Assembly: GCA_016926735.1 (NCBI GenBank)
Contig: JAFGOA010000107.1
Coordinates: 1-40,148, forward strand
DNA: 40,148 nucleotides
Direction: 5' to 3'
Source: Promethearchaeota archaeon
Lineage (GTDB): Archaea > Asgardarchaeota > Lokiarchaeia > Sigyniarchaeales > SOKP01
The notes beneath the pieces are model-generated. The model was not told where the DNA came from. It made no database searches and saw only the letters and a program-made list of their open reading frames with translations. The position numbers and the translations under genes were made by a program. Within the stretch, counting starts at the first letter, position 1. Every line of letters begins with the position of its first letter. This document shows, in pieces, positions 1-9,160 of this stretch.

Positions 1-1850
1 ATATTGATAACTTTAAAATTAAAAATGATAGTTTAAATAAAAAATATAATTTATGGGGATTTAGAGGATTAGCTGGAGCAATGTTCTTTAATCAATTATA
101 TAATGGTGAAAATAATAAAGATAGATTAGAAAAGGAGATAAAAAGATATCTTTTAGAACCTGATGATATTGAAGGTGCAAGATTAAAAATAGATAATTTC
201 TCTAAATATGTAAAAGAAGTAGGAGAGAAAATAGATTCTCATAATAAATCTCCTAAACCACGATCTTCAATATATTTTCTAAGTTATTTTTGGCATATTC
301 AGTCTCCCGAAAAATATCCAATTTTTTTTCCCAAAAGTAGAAAAGTTTTAAAAAAATTGGGATTATTTGATGAATTGGGAAGAGATGATTATGGGAATTT
401 ATATCTTGAATTTTTGAATATTATTCAAGAAATCTTTAATTTAATAAAAAAGAAAATTGGGACTACATTACCATATGATACTATTAATAATATTTTAGAA
501 TGGTATTTTGATGAAATTAAAAGAAAGGATGTATGGATTTGTCCAAAAGAATCATGTGAATATGTTGAAATAGAAATCACAAGAAATGATAAGAACATAA
601 TTGATTCAGGATCATATAGAAAGATTATTGTACATTTTTTGCAACATTTAAAAAATGATAATAGATATTTTAGCTCTCCCGATATTTATGAAATATTTTT
701 AGATAATTCTTCAGAGGATATTTTATCTGAAGAAGAAATTCAAACATATCCAAGCCGACATAAAATTTGGAAAAATCAAATAAGGTCTGTATTGGGTATA
801 ATGACAAAGGAAGGATATCTTGAAACAGATGAATTAGAAGAAATTGATAAAATATACAATAAGGAAATTACTGAAAAAAAGAAATTGAGAACTAGAAAAA
901 GAACTGAAAAATTTTTTGAAGAATTTGAACTTTTTGATGATTGGGAATTATATTCTATTTTACCAGTTCCTATTAAAATAGAGCCAGATTATTCTAATTT
1001 TATTAATTCAAAAATAGACATAGAAAATATAAAAATAGCATTATTAAAAAAAAAACAAATAATATTAATGGGACCACCTGGTACATCTAAATCTTATTTA
1101 GCAGAACAAATTGCTTTAGATTTAATTGATGATTCTTCTAATTATGAAATAATTCAATTTCATCCATCCTATTCTTATGAAGAATTTGTTGAGGGAATTG
1201 AAATTGAATCTACAAGAGATAATCCATTTAAATTTACATCAAAAAAGAAAATCTTTCGAAAAGTTTGTGAATTTTCTAAAGATTTGGAAGAAGGATCATA
1301 TTATGTATTAATAATTGATGAAATAAATAGAGGTAATGTTGAGAAAATATTTGGAGAATTAATTTTTGGCTTGGAAAAAAGAGATAAAGCAATTAAGACA
1401 TTATATATTAATAATAAATTAGAAATTCCGAATAATCTATTAATAATTGGGACTATGAATACTGTTGATTTATCTATAGCTAATATTGATGCAGCATTGC
1501 GTCGGCGATTTCATATTATAACAATAATGCCAGATAAGAAAGTTCTTGAAAATTGGTTATCAAGTAATTATAAGGATAATTTTAAAGACTTTCAAGTAGC
1601 TCTCATACAACTAATGGAAGATCTTAACGAGAAGATTACTTCAGATACTGCTTATCTTGGACCATATAGACAGCTTGGTCATACTTATTTTTTTATAGAA
1701 CCTGAAGAAAATATTGAAAATTTGAAAAAGAAAGTTGATTTAGAATGGAATTATACGGTAAAACCGCTACTTCTAGAATATTTCAATTTTTCTGAAGAAA
1801 AGTTAGGAGAATATGAAATATTATACAATAATTTTAAAAATAAGTTTTAG
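1..1850 (+). CDS. mcrB: McrB-like AAA+ NTPase of a McrBC restriction system (5' end outside the window)
   Basis: Motor subunit of a modification-dependent restriction system; in the known family McrB binds DNA and hydrolyses GTP to drive the McrC nuclease. The first ATG is at 81, but the frame stays open to base 1 and the upstream codons read like protein (..LWGFRGLAGA), so the true start lies before the window. Counting from the ATG at 81, Walker A (GPPGTSKS) is near residue 331, Walker B (IIDEINRG) near 411, and the sensor/arginine-finger region (GTMNTVD, then ALRRRF) near 455-485. The long N-terminal part should be the DNA-binding specificity domain and has few recognisable features. The stop lies 15 bases before the McrC start, so the two are co-transcribed. 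Family call is firm; the modification recognised is unknown. Confidence 0.9.
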   Translation, partial: IDNFKIKNDSLNKKYNLWGFRGLAGAMFFNQLYNGENNKDRLEKEIKRYLLEPDDIEGARLKIDNFSKYVKEVGEKIDSHNKSPKPRSSIYFLSYFWHIQSPEKYPIFFPKSRKVLKKLGLFDELGRDDYGNLYLEFLNIIQEIFNLIKKKIGTTLPYDTINNILEWYFDEIKRKDVWICPKESCEYVEIEITRNDKNIIDSGSYRKIIVHFLQHLKNDNRYFSSPDIYEIFLDNSSEDILSEEEIQTYPSRHKIWKNQIRSVLGIMTKEGYLETDELEEIDKIYNKEITEKKKLRTRKRTEKFFEEFELFDDWELYSILPVPIKIEPDYSNFINSKIDIENIKIALLKKKQIILMGPPGTSKSYLAEQIALDLIDDSSNYEIIQFHPSYSYEEFVEGIEIESTRDNPFKFTSKKKIFRKVCEFSKDLEEGSYYVLIIDEINRGNVEKIFGELIFGLEKRDKAIKTLYINNKLEIPNNLLIIGTMNTVDLSIANIDAALRRRFHIITIMPDKKVLENWLSSNYKDNFKDFQVALIQLMEDLNEKITSDTAYLGPYRQLGHTYFFIEPEENIENLKKKVDLEWNYTVKPLLLEYFNFSEEKLGEYEILYNNFKNKF

Positions 1851-1865
1851 AGGATAAAAAAATTA

Positions 1866-3179
1866 ATGAATGAAGCTAATCCAATTGAGATATTTGAATA
1901 TGGAAATGTTCCTAAACCAATAGAAATACCTATTGAAAAATTAGAAAAATTTTACTTGGATTTTAAAGAGAAATTAAAAATTAAGCCAAAATACGAAAAA
2001 TATAAGAAATTTAAAGAAAGAATAACAGAACATAATAATTTTAATCCTTCAAATAATATGTTCAAATTAAAGCTAAAGGCAAAATATTACATAGGTATAT
2101 TGAAATTACCAAACAATCAGACTATTATAATTAGACCAAAAGTTGGTGAGGATATTAAATTTATAAAAATGCTTGAATATGTTGATCCTCAATATGCTCA
2201 TATATATTATGAGATTTCTCAAAAAATTACGCCTGAAACTAATTTTTTAAGTATTTTAGTAGATAGATTTATTTCATCAGCTGAAAGATTAATCAAAACA
2301 TCTTTAATAAAAAATTATAAAATAAAAAGAAATAGAGGAACTATTATTAGAGGAAAAATTCTTCAAAAAGAGACTATGCAGAATCCAAATTTTTTAAAAG
2401 GATTAGTAGTCTGTGAATATAATGATTATACTCCAGATATAATAGAAAATCAAATCATAAAGTTAGCTTTAAATAATTTAAGATATATAGCAGATGAAAA
2501 CCAACAAGTTCGAATACGCCAATTATTAGTAGAAATACAAGATATTACTTTAAAAGATTTTAAGATCGAAGATATTGAAAGAATTAAATATAATCATTTA
2601 AATTCTCGATATAAAAAAATCCATGATTATTGTAAATTGATAATTGGTAATTTTTCATTTGGTTTTGAAGTTGGAAAAAATGAATGGTTCAGTATGTTAT
2701 TAAATTCTTGGGATATTTATGAACGTTTTATTAGACAATTATTCAATATTTTTTTAAAAGAATTGATGGGTAAAAATATATCAGTAAAAAAAAAAAAAAT
2801 AGGTCAATGGAATTCCTGCGACAAGCAAAAATTAATTCCTGATATTTTAATTAAACAAAAGAATGAAATATTATTACTAATTGATGCTAAATACAAGTTG
2901 AGATTTAAGATAGGAGATTATCATCAAGGACGTACATATTTACATGAAATTCTTAAGAAACATAAAAGATGTGAGGTAAATTTTAATAAAAATCATCGAA
3001 ATTTATTACTTATATATCCTGTTAATTTCACGAATGAATATAATTTCTTACCAATAGAAAAGGATCCAATAAAAAAATCCGGAATTGTTTATGCTCATTC
3101 TATTGATTTATATCATATTGATAATGATTCTTATTTAAGATCTTGGGTAAAAAGAATTTATAAAAAATTCCTAAAATAA
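1866..3179 (+). CDS. mcrC: McrC-like nuclease subunit of a McrBC system
   Basis: Nuclease partner of McrB, 437 residues, within the usual size for the family. The N-terminal part contains a beta-rich stretch (NQTIIIRPKVG, about residue 80) typical of McrC. The C-terminal part holds the PD-(D/E)xK core: LIPDILI (D near residue 324) followed by LLIDAKYK (D-A-K near 340). Starts 15 bases after mcrB; A-rich codon use matches it. Together they should cleave DNA carrying a modified base, acting against phage or modified plasmid DNA. No methyltransferase is adjacent, as expected for a modification-dependent enzyme. No cassette-boundary motif is seen inside or before this pair, which sets it apart from the region downstream. 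Confidence 0.88.
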   Translation: MNEANPIEIFEYGNVPKPIEIPIEKLEKFYLDFKEKLKIKPKYEKYKKFKERITEHNNFNPSNNMFKLKLKAKYYIGILKLPNNQTIIIRPKVGEDIKFIKMLEYVDPQYAHIYYEISQKITPETNFLSILVDRFISSAERLIKTSLIKNYKIKRNRGTIIRGKILQKETMQNPNFLKGLVVCEYNDYTPDIIENQIIKLALNNLRYIADENQQVRIRQLLVEIQDITLKDFKIEDIERIKYNHLNSRYKKIHDYCKLIIGNFSFGFEVGKNEWFSMLLNSWDIYERFIRQLFNIFLKELMGKNISVKKKKIGQWNSCDKQKLIPDILIKQKNEILLLIDAKYKLRFKIGDYHQGRTYLHEILKKHKRCEVNFNKNHRNLLLIYPVNFTNEYNFLPIEKDPIKKSGIVYAHSIDLYHIDNDSYLRSWVKRIYKKFLK

Positions 3180-3539
3180 GATATTAATTATACTTTCTTT
3201 AATATATATATTTGAATTTCTTTAAATATAATTTTTTTCATGATAATAAGCAATTCAAGAATTTAAAATAATAGATATTTATAGTTGTTTTAAATTGAAA
3301 ATGCAGAAATTTTCTTAAACATTAAGGATGATAGATGATACAATAAATTCTGATTTTTATAAAATTTAAGGAAAAAAAAAAATAAAATTAAACTAAGATT
3401 TCAGCTGATTAATCATATCAAAATTAAAAAAAATTAATTCTAAATCAGATATTAGACCATGTTATGATACATTAAATATTATAAATAATAAAGAAAATTT
3501 TAAAAATATTAATCTAACACGATTAATATTTTTATATTA

Positions 3540-3565
3540 CGTAAAAATATATTTTGATTTTTACG
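3540..3565. repeat. 9-bp inverted repeat (hairpin)
   Basis: CGTAAAAAT and ATTTTTACG are perfect complements separated by 8 bases. There is no T-run immediately after it, so it is not a classical terminator. Function unknown. Confidence 0.4.
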
Positions 3566-3850
3566 GAAATATAAATTCATCTAATGTAGTTTGTCTTTTT
3601 TTTTTTAAATGTATTTTTCTATTTCTGAATACAAAATATATTTTTGGTTTTTTATTATTTATTAATAAAACTAAAATGAATTCTTCTATTTTTATTCACC
3701 CCTTTTGTATAATTCAAAATAATTGAAAATAAGTTATGATTTTGTCTATTACTCTAAAAAAATATAATGAATTTCTTTTGTCTCCTGTGATAAAATATAT
3801 GATTTTTTATATTTAAAATTATTTCGAAGCGCCTTTTCATATTTAAAGCG

Positions 3851-3925
3851 AATTTTTATTTTTAAACTAAATCTTATTATTTTAAAACTTTTAACATAAA
3901 CAATTTTAATATAATAATCGTGAAA
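3851..3925 (+). repeat. Copy 1 of a ~75-base repeat ending at the boundary motif
   Basis: The stretch AATTTTTATTTTTAAA.. through ..ATCGTGAAA matches 24253-24335 at roughly 84% by hand count over the last 56 bases, with one gap. The match stops right after CGTGAAA: the following bases (AAAACGGA here, TAACTGA there) and everything beyond differ. The other copy follows the stop codon of a small zinc-ribbon membrane gene, so this copy is probably the tail of a lost related unit. Confidence 0.7.
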
Positions 3926-3932
3926 AAACGGA
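3919..3932 (+). repeat. Cassette-boundary motif, degenerate copy (CGTGAAAAAACGGA)
   Basis: The left half CGTGAAA is intact; the right half differs from TAACTGA. A facing TTTCACGA at 3946-3953 gives an inverted pair. It separates the decayed stretch after McrBC from the NurA-HerA-DruA unit. Confidence 0.5.
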
Positions 3933-4093
3933 CTTATATTGGGGGTTTCACGAACTTTTATAATTAATATCAATATCATTATTTTTTCCTTATATAGTAT
4001 AAATCTTATATTATTAGATTTGTTTAATAATAAATAACTCATTTGTTTTCCTATAGTACGAGTATAAGGTATACTCCATCATATTAAATTCTA

Positions 4094-4439
4094 CTAAAGA
4101 AGTATATTAACTTCTTTAATATGATTTTTTATTTCAAATAATTCAAGATTAATATTTTCAGGTGTTATCTCTCTTCTTAATAATGAATATTCTTCTTTTA
4201 GATTGAAATTTTTTATATTTCTATAAAATCTTTTTTTTTTGAAATTTTCTCAATTTTTGTTGATTTATACTCTCAATTCCAATGTAAAGATTAATCTTAA
4301 AAACTTGAATTTTATAATAACCAAGTAATTCTTTTTTTAGCCCTTTTTTATTTATATTCTCTATTTTCACCTTCGATAGAATATTATCAAAATGAGAAAT
4401 TATATTTACATTTTGACAATAAATATTTAAGTAATAGTT
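4094..4439 (-). pseudogene. Decayed minus-strand gene, unrecognised family
   Basis: Read on the minus strand, about 115 codons look like real protein (..FDNILSKVKIEN.., ..LLGYYKIQVFKINLYIG.., ..LLRREITPENINLELF..) but need a one-base frameshift at the ten-base A-run at 4231-4240. The 5' side is closed by an in-frame stop (4440-4442) with no start codon. The C-terminal stop is at 4094. The protein is lysine- and isoleucine-rich with no motif I recognise. It abuts the nurA promoter region head to head. Probably a dead gene left by turnover. Confidence 0.5.
4095..4130. repeat. 9-bp stem-loop followed by T-rich sequence
   Basis: Bases 4095-4103 pair perfectly with 4110-4118 around a 6-base loop, with a T-run (4125-4130) downstream on the + strand. 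A competing pairing joins 4079-4087 with 4116-4124. It lies at the 3' end of the decayed minus-strand gene. It could act as a terminator, but there is no clear + transcript to end. Confidence 0.35.
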
Positions 4440-4468
4440 TTACAATTATAGAATTATAAAAGACATAG

Positions 4469-5572
4469 GTTTTTATCACGCCAGTAGAAGTTAATTTTAA
4501 TTTAGAGGATATTCGAAACATTGAGGATATAGCTAAAACCCAAATTCAAAAGTTTAATAATTTACGAGATTTAATTAAAGATTTAGTTTTTGTACCTACT
4601 GATCCTATTGGTCACTATTCTGCTATTACTTACAAATCTATTGATGGAGGTAAAATGGGTATTCATTTTGATCCTTTTGAGTTAGAATTCATTGTAATAA
4701 GTGATTCAAATGGATATGAAATAATGAAATTCATAGTTCCTAATAATGACAATTTAACTAAGAAAGATTTTAAATTTTTAGATAATTTCCATGAAATAAA
4801 TATACTTTCTTCAATTTTAAAGGTTAATTCTATTATAGAAGCTTCAGAAATTCTTAATAATCCTTATACAGCTATGGATCTAGCAGAATATGCTTGTATA
4901 TTTGAAAACTTAATGAAAGATAAAACTGAACCAAAATTATTTATGAAGGATGGTTTATTAAGATCAAAAGCTTTTAAACATGAATTAATGCAAAATTTAC
5001 TTGATATCTTAAAAGAATATCCTAAAAGAAAATTAGTCGGAGTAGCAAAAAGATCAAAAGTTTTAAGTCTTATTTCAACTGCTTTAAGGGTACAAAAAGT
5101 TTTTCCTCCTAATATGACAGGATATGTAGAAATTCCGTTAGATATTGAAAGAATGGCATATAAATGGACAGGAAAAGGAAAAATATCTAAAAATAATCAA
5201 GGACCATTGTCTTATGCTCTGGGTAAATTATATATTGTTAAATTATCAAAAAGAAATAATTTGTTACTAACAATAGAAATTCCTTATGATTATTTGAATA
5301 ATGAATCAATATATAATAATAAAGAAATAAATGAAATAATTGGCCATTTAATAAAAGATTCAATGATGTCTTATCCAATTTTAGGTTATCCGCAAACAAT
5401 AATGAGAGCACATGAAAAAGCAGTTAGATGTGGTTTTACAGGTTCTGTTTGGAAAGATAAAATAATAGAATATATTTTAAGTAATATTGGTGATAGAAGA
5501 TTATCAAAACTAATTAGAAATCAAATTTTTCTTCAAGAAATTGTTAATAAAGGAATTTTAGGAGGAATATAA
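4469..5572 (+). CDS. nurA: NurA-family nuclease without a standard start codon
   Basis: NurA is the 5'-3' nuclease that works with the HerA DNA translocase in archaeal end resection and in some phage-defence systems. The first ATG (4655) falls just after the conserved S-I-D-G-G motif, whose Asp codon (4643-4645) is a metal-binding catalytic residue in the family. The frame is open back to 4469 (an in-frame TAG is at 4466) and the extra residues are NurA-like (..FVPTDPIGHYSAITYKSIDGG). No ATG, GTG or TTG exists in that extension. Either a rare start (for example ATC at 4475 or ACG at 4478) is used on a leaderless transcript from the TATA-like TTATAAAAG (4454-4462), or the start has been lost. 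The GGAGG before the HerA start lies inside the nurA 3' end. Family call good; intactness uncertain. Confidence 0.75.
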   Translation, partial: VFITPVEVNFNLEDIRNIEDIAKTQIQKFNNLRDLIKDLVFVPTDPIGHYSAITYKSIDGGKMGIHFDPFELEFIVISDSNGYEIMKFIVPNNDNLTKKDFKFLDNFHEINILSSILKVNSIIEASEILNNPYTAMDLAEYACIFENLMKDKTEPKLFMKDGLLRSKAFKHELMQNLLDILKEYPKRKLVGVAKRSKVLSLISTALRVQKVFPPNMTGYVEIPLDIERMAYKWTGKGKISKNNQGPLSYALGKLYIVKLSKRNNLLLTIEIPYDYLNNESIYNNKEINEIIGHLIKDSMMSYPILGYPQTIMRAHEKAVRCGFTGSVWKDKIIEYILSNIGDRRLSKLIRNQIFLQEIVNKGILGGI

Positions 5573-5573
5573 A

Positions 5574-7463
5574 ATGAGTGATCATAATGGTAATGTTGTG
5601 GGTTTATTTATTGGATTAAATAGTTCTTCATATGAATATATTGCAAGTATAATAGCTCCATATCAACAAGAATATGCTCCAATTGTCGGAGGATTTATGT
5701 TAATTGAAAGTATAAATGAATATTTAGTAGCAAGAATAATGGATTATGTGCCTAAAGGAGAATTTATGTCATCAATGGGAATAAAATGGCTTTCAGATGT
5801 AGCACTTTCTCCTGAATCAATAGGACAAGATATAAAAACCAGTAAAGTAAGTTATCAAGTAAAAATAAAATTATTAGGGCGTCTAGATAAAAATACTAAT
5901 GAATTCATACCTGGAATTAAAACCATACCACATATAACTAGTAAAGTTGTTCAACCAAAAAAAGAAATAATTGAGATGATATGTAATAAAGCATTAGAGG
6001 ATCAATCTGAAGGTATTGAAATTGGTGAATATTGGCAAAATAAAGACATAAAAATTCATTTTAATCTTGAAGATCTTGTTGGAAAAAGAACTTTTATATT
6101 TGCTCGTGCAGGTTACGGAAAAAGTAATTTAATGAAAGTTATATCTTCAAATTGGATAGATGATTTAGGATCTCTCATTATTTTTGATCCAGAAGGAGAA
6201 TATGCAGTTACAGATAACAAAGATAGACCAGGAATAATGGATAAAAAACCTGCAATTTTAGTAACAAATCGCAATGATGTAAACAAAAAAACTCGATTCA
6301 ATGTTTATAATAAACTTAAATTTGATTTAAGAAAATTTCCTCCCAATTTTATTATTCCAATACTTATTCCAGAAACAAAGCATGAAATGATATTCTTTCA
6401 AAAACTTATGGGGCTTCAACAGAATCCTTCGAACTGGTCGAGACTTGTTGATTATTTAGGAGAAAATCGATGGAGATCTGATCTGGCTGAAGTTGGGAGG
6501 ATTATTGATGTAGAACCAGGTGATTATCAAAATCTTAGACCTATCTTAAATAATCTTATTCATCCAATTGAACAACTACATGATTCTGAATCAAATTTAT
6601 TAGACATTTTAGAAGAAGGCGTGATACAGGATAGTATTATTATTATTGATATTTCATTACTTAATTCTAATACAGCACTTCAATTGAGTTCAACAATTAT
6701 AAGTCATTTTTTTAATAGAAATCAAATTAGATTTACAACAGGAGATAAGGAATTAGCAAAAGTAGTTTTTGTTGTTGAAGAAGCTCAATCAGTAATTGGT
6801 GGCAAAAAAAGTGTTTCAAAATTTGTAGAATTAGCAAAAGAGGGTAGAAAATATCAATTAGGAGCTATTTTTATTACTCAACAACCGGGAAGTATCTCGA
6901 AGGAAATATTAAGTCAAGGAGATAATTTTTTTGTTTTTCATTTACTTAGTAAATCCGATTTAATTACATTACAAAAATGTAATGCTCATTATTCTGATGA
7001 TATATTAACACAGATATTAAATGAGCCAATTAGGGGTAAATCATATATGTGGACATCAAATCAACCATTTGTTTTACCAATCCATATAAAGAATTTTGAA
7101 GATATCGCAAAAGCAAATAATTCTATGAAAATACAAGAAGAAAATAAGATATTAGATCAAATCCTTATGAGAATTGATAATTTAGGGGAAATTGAAGTAC
7201 AAATCTTTAGAAAGATGATAAATATTATTAATGACAATAATTGGGATATACAAAATCGAAGAGAAATTATGATGGATGATAATAAAAAAAAATTATGTCT
7301 TACACTTTTTAAATTATTAGATAATGAAGAAATAGAATATTTAAATCAACAAAATGGTCTAGCAAAAAATAGCGATACAAGTATTCCTTATTCTATAAGC
7401 TATAAGTATATTGGTATTCTTCATGAAAGAGCAAGGATTCATGCTAGTTCTATTGAGGAATAA
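5574..7463 (+). CDS. herA: HerA-like hexameric DNA translocase/ATPase
   Basis: A 629-residue HerA/FtsK-type ATPase expected to form a ring that pumps DNA and loads NurA. The N-terminal beta-rich HAS-barrel region covers about residues 1-150. Walker A (ARAGYGKSN) is near 177-185 and Walker B (VVFVVEEAQ) near 396-404, followed by a sensor region with TQQPGSISKEIL and a C-terminal helical tail. It starts one base after the nurA stop, with GGAGG just upstream, so translation is coupled. It ends 7 bases from the converging DruA-family gene. NurA-HerA beside McrBC and DruA suggests a defence role rather than housekeeping repair, but a chromosomal repair pair cannot be excluded. Confidence 0.9.
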   Translation: MSDHNGNVVGLFIGLNSSSYEYIASIIAPYQQEYAPIVGGFMLIESINEYLVARIMDYVPKGEFMSSMGIKWLSDVALSPESIGQDIKTSKVSYQVKIKLLGRLDKNTNEFIPGIKTIPHITSKVVQPKKEIIEMICNKALEDQSEGIEIGEYWQNKDIKIHFNLEDLVGKRTFIFARAGYGKSNLMKVISSNWIDDLGSLIIFDPEGEYAVTDNKDRPGIMDKKPAILVTNRNDVNKKTRFNVYNKLKFDLRKFPPNFIIPILIPETKHEMIFFQKLMGLQQNPSNWSRLVDYLGENRWRSDLAEVGRIIDVEPGDYQNLRPILNNLIHPIEQLHDSESNLLDILEEGVIQDSIIIIDISLLNSNTALQLSSTIISHFFNRNQIRFTTGDKELAKVVFVVEEAQSVIGGKKSVSKFVELAKEGRKYQLGAIFITQQPGSISKEILSQGDNFFVFHLLSKSDLITLQKCNAHYSDDILTQILNEPIRGKSYMWTSNQPFVLPIHIKNFEDIAKANNSMKIQEENKILDQILMRIDNLGEIEVQIFRKMINIINDNNWDIQNRREIMMDDNKKKLCLTLFKLLDNEEIEYLNQQNGLAKNSDTSIPYSISYKYIGILHERARIHASSIEE

Positions 7464-7470
7464 AAAATAT

Positions 7471-8676
7471 CTAAATCCATAAACTATAATTTTCTTTTTT
7501 CCATTCCAAATATCTTTTATCTCTCTTGGTTCTAGGGATAATCCATCTTCTTTTCATGAATTCATTTATTTCTTCAATTGAAATATCATAATAATTAGGT
7601 TCTTCATTTTGAATTAATACTTGTTTATAATTTTTACATAGTGGAATAATAAATTGTTCACGATTTATATTATGTCTAAGAAAACTCTGTGGTTTCTCTA
7701 TTGATTTTAAAAATTTATGAATTACTTCTCTTTTATTTCTAAAACCAGATCCCCATTCTTTAATTTTTTGAGATGGAAGATAATATTTTGATACAAATGA
7801 AAAAATTTCATTATAGAGAGAACCATGAAATTGAAATTCACCATATCCATTTGAAAAACCACATTTTATAAATTTTTGACCATTAGGAAGTTTTATTCTA
7901 TCATATATTGAACTTTTGCCCAGAGCAGATAGAGTTGATATCATTATTAATTCACCCGTATTTTCTCTCTCTTTAATAAATGATTTTGTTCCTTGATATT
8001 TTTTTTTATAATCCTCCCTAATTTGATTGGAGAAGAGTAGAGAAGCAATTAATTTTCCCCCTAAAATCATATTATATGGTGGAACGGCTCCAATTAAGAA
8101 TCCATCCAATATCATATTAAGATTTTGTTGTTTATCTAGTTTTTTCCATCCAATATAGTTATCTCTTGATTTAATTGAAAATACAGGATCACAAAGACCT
8201 AAAATACCCATAATTTTGTTTGTTGTACTATCAAATATAAGATAGGTCAATCTTTTTCCATATCCACTAGATATTGGGATACTCCAATGAATTTTTATAT
8301 AATTAAATAAATTCCATAATTCGTGACGAGAATCAACGAGTATAATCTTAGGTTTTATTTTATTTGGTTTAATCTCATAACCATTAGCAATATATTCAAG
8401 TAATTTTTTTTCAATAGGTTTTAATTTCTTTTTATACTTTTTTCTCATTGCTTCAACAGCAACTTTATGAAGATTTCTTATATTATTTTTATTATTTTCA
8501 AATATTAATTGTTTATTTTCAATCCAAAATCCATTTCTATGAAAATATGGAAATATTTTTTGATCTAGTATGAATTTATCAAGACAATAATTAATTACAT
8601 TCTCATTTATTTTATCTAATATATTATTTTCATTATTATGATTTATATATTCACTGAAATTGATTTTTAAATCCAT
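7471..8676 (-). CDS. druA: DUF4338 / Druantia DruA-family protein
   Basis: A 401-residue protein with the family hallmarks: ILVDSRHELW near residue 112, RDNYIGW near 171, GAVPPYNMILGGKL in the middle, then a STLSALGKSSIYDR block and an NGYGEF block. DruA is a component of the Druantia anti-phage system, where its biochemical role is not settled. No DruE-type DUF1998 helicase is nearby. Instead it converges on NurA-HerA with only 7 bases between stop codons, and the three sit together between boundary motifs at 3919 and 8892. It may be a stand-alone DruA-like defence gene or the third part of a NurA-HerA system. Confidence 0.78.
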   Translation of the reverse strand: MDLKINFSEYINHNNENNILDKINENVINYCLDKFILDQKIFPYFHRNGFWIENKQLIFENNKNNIRNLHKVAVEAMRKKYKKKLKPIEKKLLEYIANGYEIKPNKIKPKIILVDSRHELWNLFNYIKIHWSIPISSGYGKRLTYLIFDSTTNKIMGILGLCDPVFSIKSRDNYIGWKKLDKQQNLNMILDGFLIGAVPPYNMILGGKLIASLLFSNQIREDYKKKYQGTKSFIKERENTGELIMISTLSALGKSSIYDRIKLPNGQKFIKCGFSNGYGEFQFHGSLYNEIFSFVSKYYLPSQKIKEWGSGFRNKREVIHKFLKSIEKPQSFLRHNINREQFIIPLCKNYKQVLIQNEEPNYYDISIEEINEFMKRRWIIPRTKRDKRYLEWKKENYSLWI

Positions 8677-8891
8677 AAAATCTAATCCCTTTATGAAAAA
8701 TATTATTAAGTAATTATTTGTCTATTTTTAGAATAATAAGAATCTAAATTATTAATAGATTATTTGATCCTTACTTTTAGTATATCTTTATTATTCTAAA
8801 TTTTTTAATAAAAATGATTTAAACTATAAAATTTATGAAAATTATATTAATTTTACATCTCTTCTGTTTGAAAAGTTAAATATAATGGATT

Positions 8892-8905
8892 CGTAAAATA
8901 ACTCA
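8892..8905 (+). repeat. Cassette-boundary motif, variant (CGTAAAATAACTCA)
   Basis: Matches the consensus CGTGAAATAACTGA at 12 of 14 positions, in the same orientation. It lies between the DruA-family gene start and a decayed gene whose stop is 6 bases downstream. Confidence 0.55.
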
Positions 8906-8910
8906 TCTCT

Positions 8911-9160
8911 CTAACTTTGATTGACAAATACATCTGTAAACACTTGAAATTCATAATCATGATCATCAGTAAATATTTTTGCTTGATTCCATTCATATAA
9001 TATTTTCTTCTAACCATAAGGATGCATTATCTGGAGTCCATTCTTCAATTATTCCCTCTTTTCTTATATATTCGAGTTTTCTGCCTAATTCTTTACCAGT
9101 TACTGGAATTGATTGAGATAAGTATGATAATATATGTAGTTCATGCTCTAGTAATACCAT
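8911..9160 (-). pseudogene. Frameshifted small winged-helix-like gene remnant
   Basis: On the minus strand, ATG at 9160 opens a protein-like frame (MVLLEHELHILSYL.., ..VTGKELGRKLEYI.., ..EEWTPDNASLWLEE) after a strong GAGGAGGAG ribosome site. A one-base shift near residue 50 is then needed to continue as KILYEWNQAKIF..EFQVFTDVF to the stop at 8911. The first part resembles a helix-turn-helix (VTGKELGRKLEYIRKEGII). It ends beside the boundary motif at 8892. Family not identified. Confidence 0.5.

Larger units (their letters stand above)
3180..4093. other. Gene-free AT-rich stretch with decayed sequence
   Basis: No intact gene is supported. On the minus strand about 3392-3485 reads as a short protein-like run (..ISDLELIFFNFDM..QLKS) closed by a stop at 3392 and broken by a stop near its beginning, so it may be a gene remnant. 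The stretch also holds a 9-bp inverted repeat (3540-3565), one copy of a ~75-base repeated tail (3851-3925) and a degenerate boundary motif (3919). A 97-codon minus-strand frame at 3749-4042 runs across the repeat and motif and is not credible. Confidence 0.4.

Noticed and set aside
3749-4042. 97-codon minus-strand frame
   Set aside because: It runs through the duplicated ~75-base tail and the boundary motif, has a repetitive I/K/F/Y composition and shows no ribosome site or domain.
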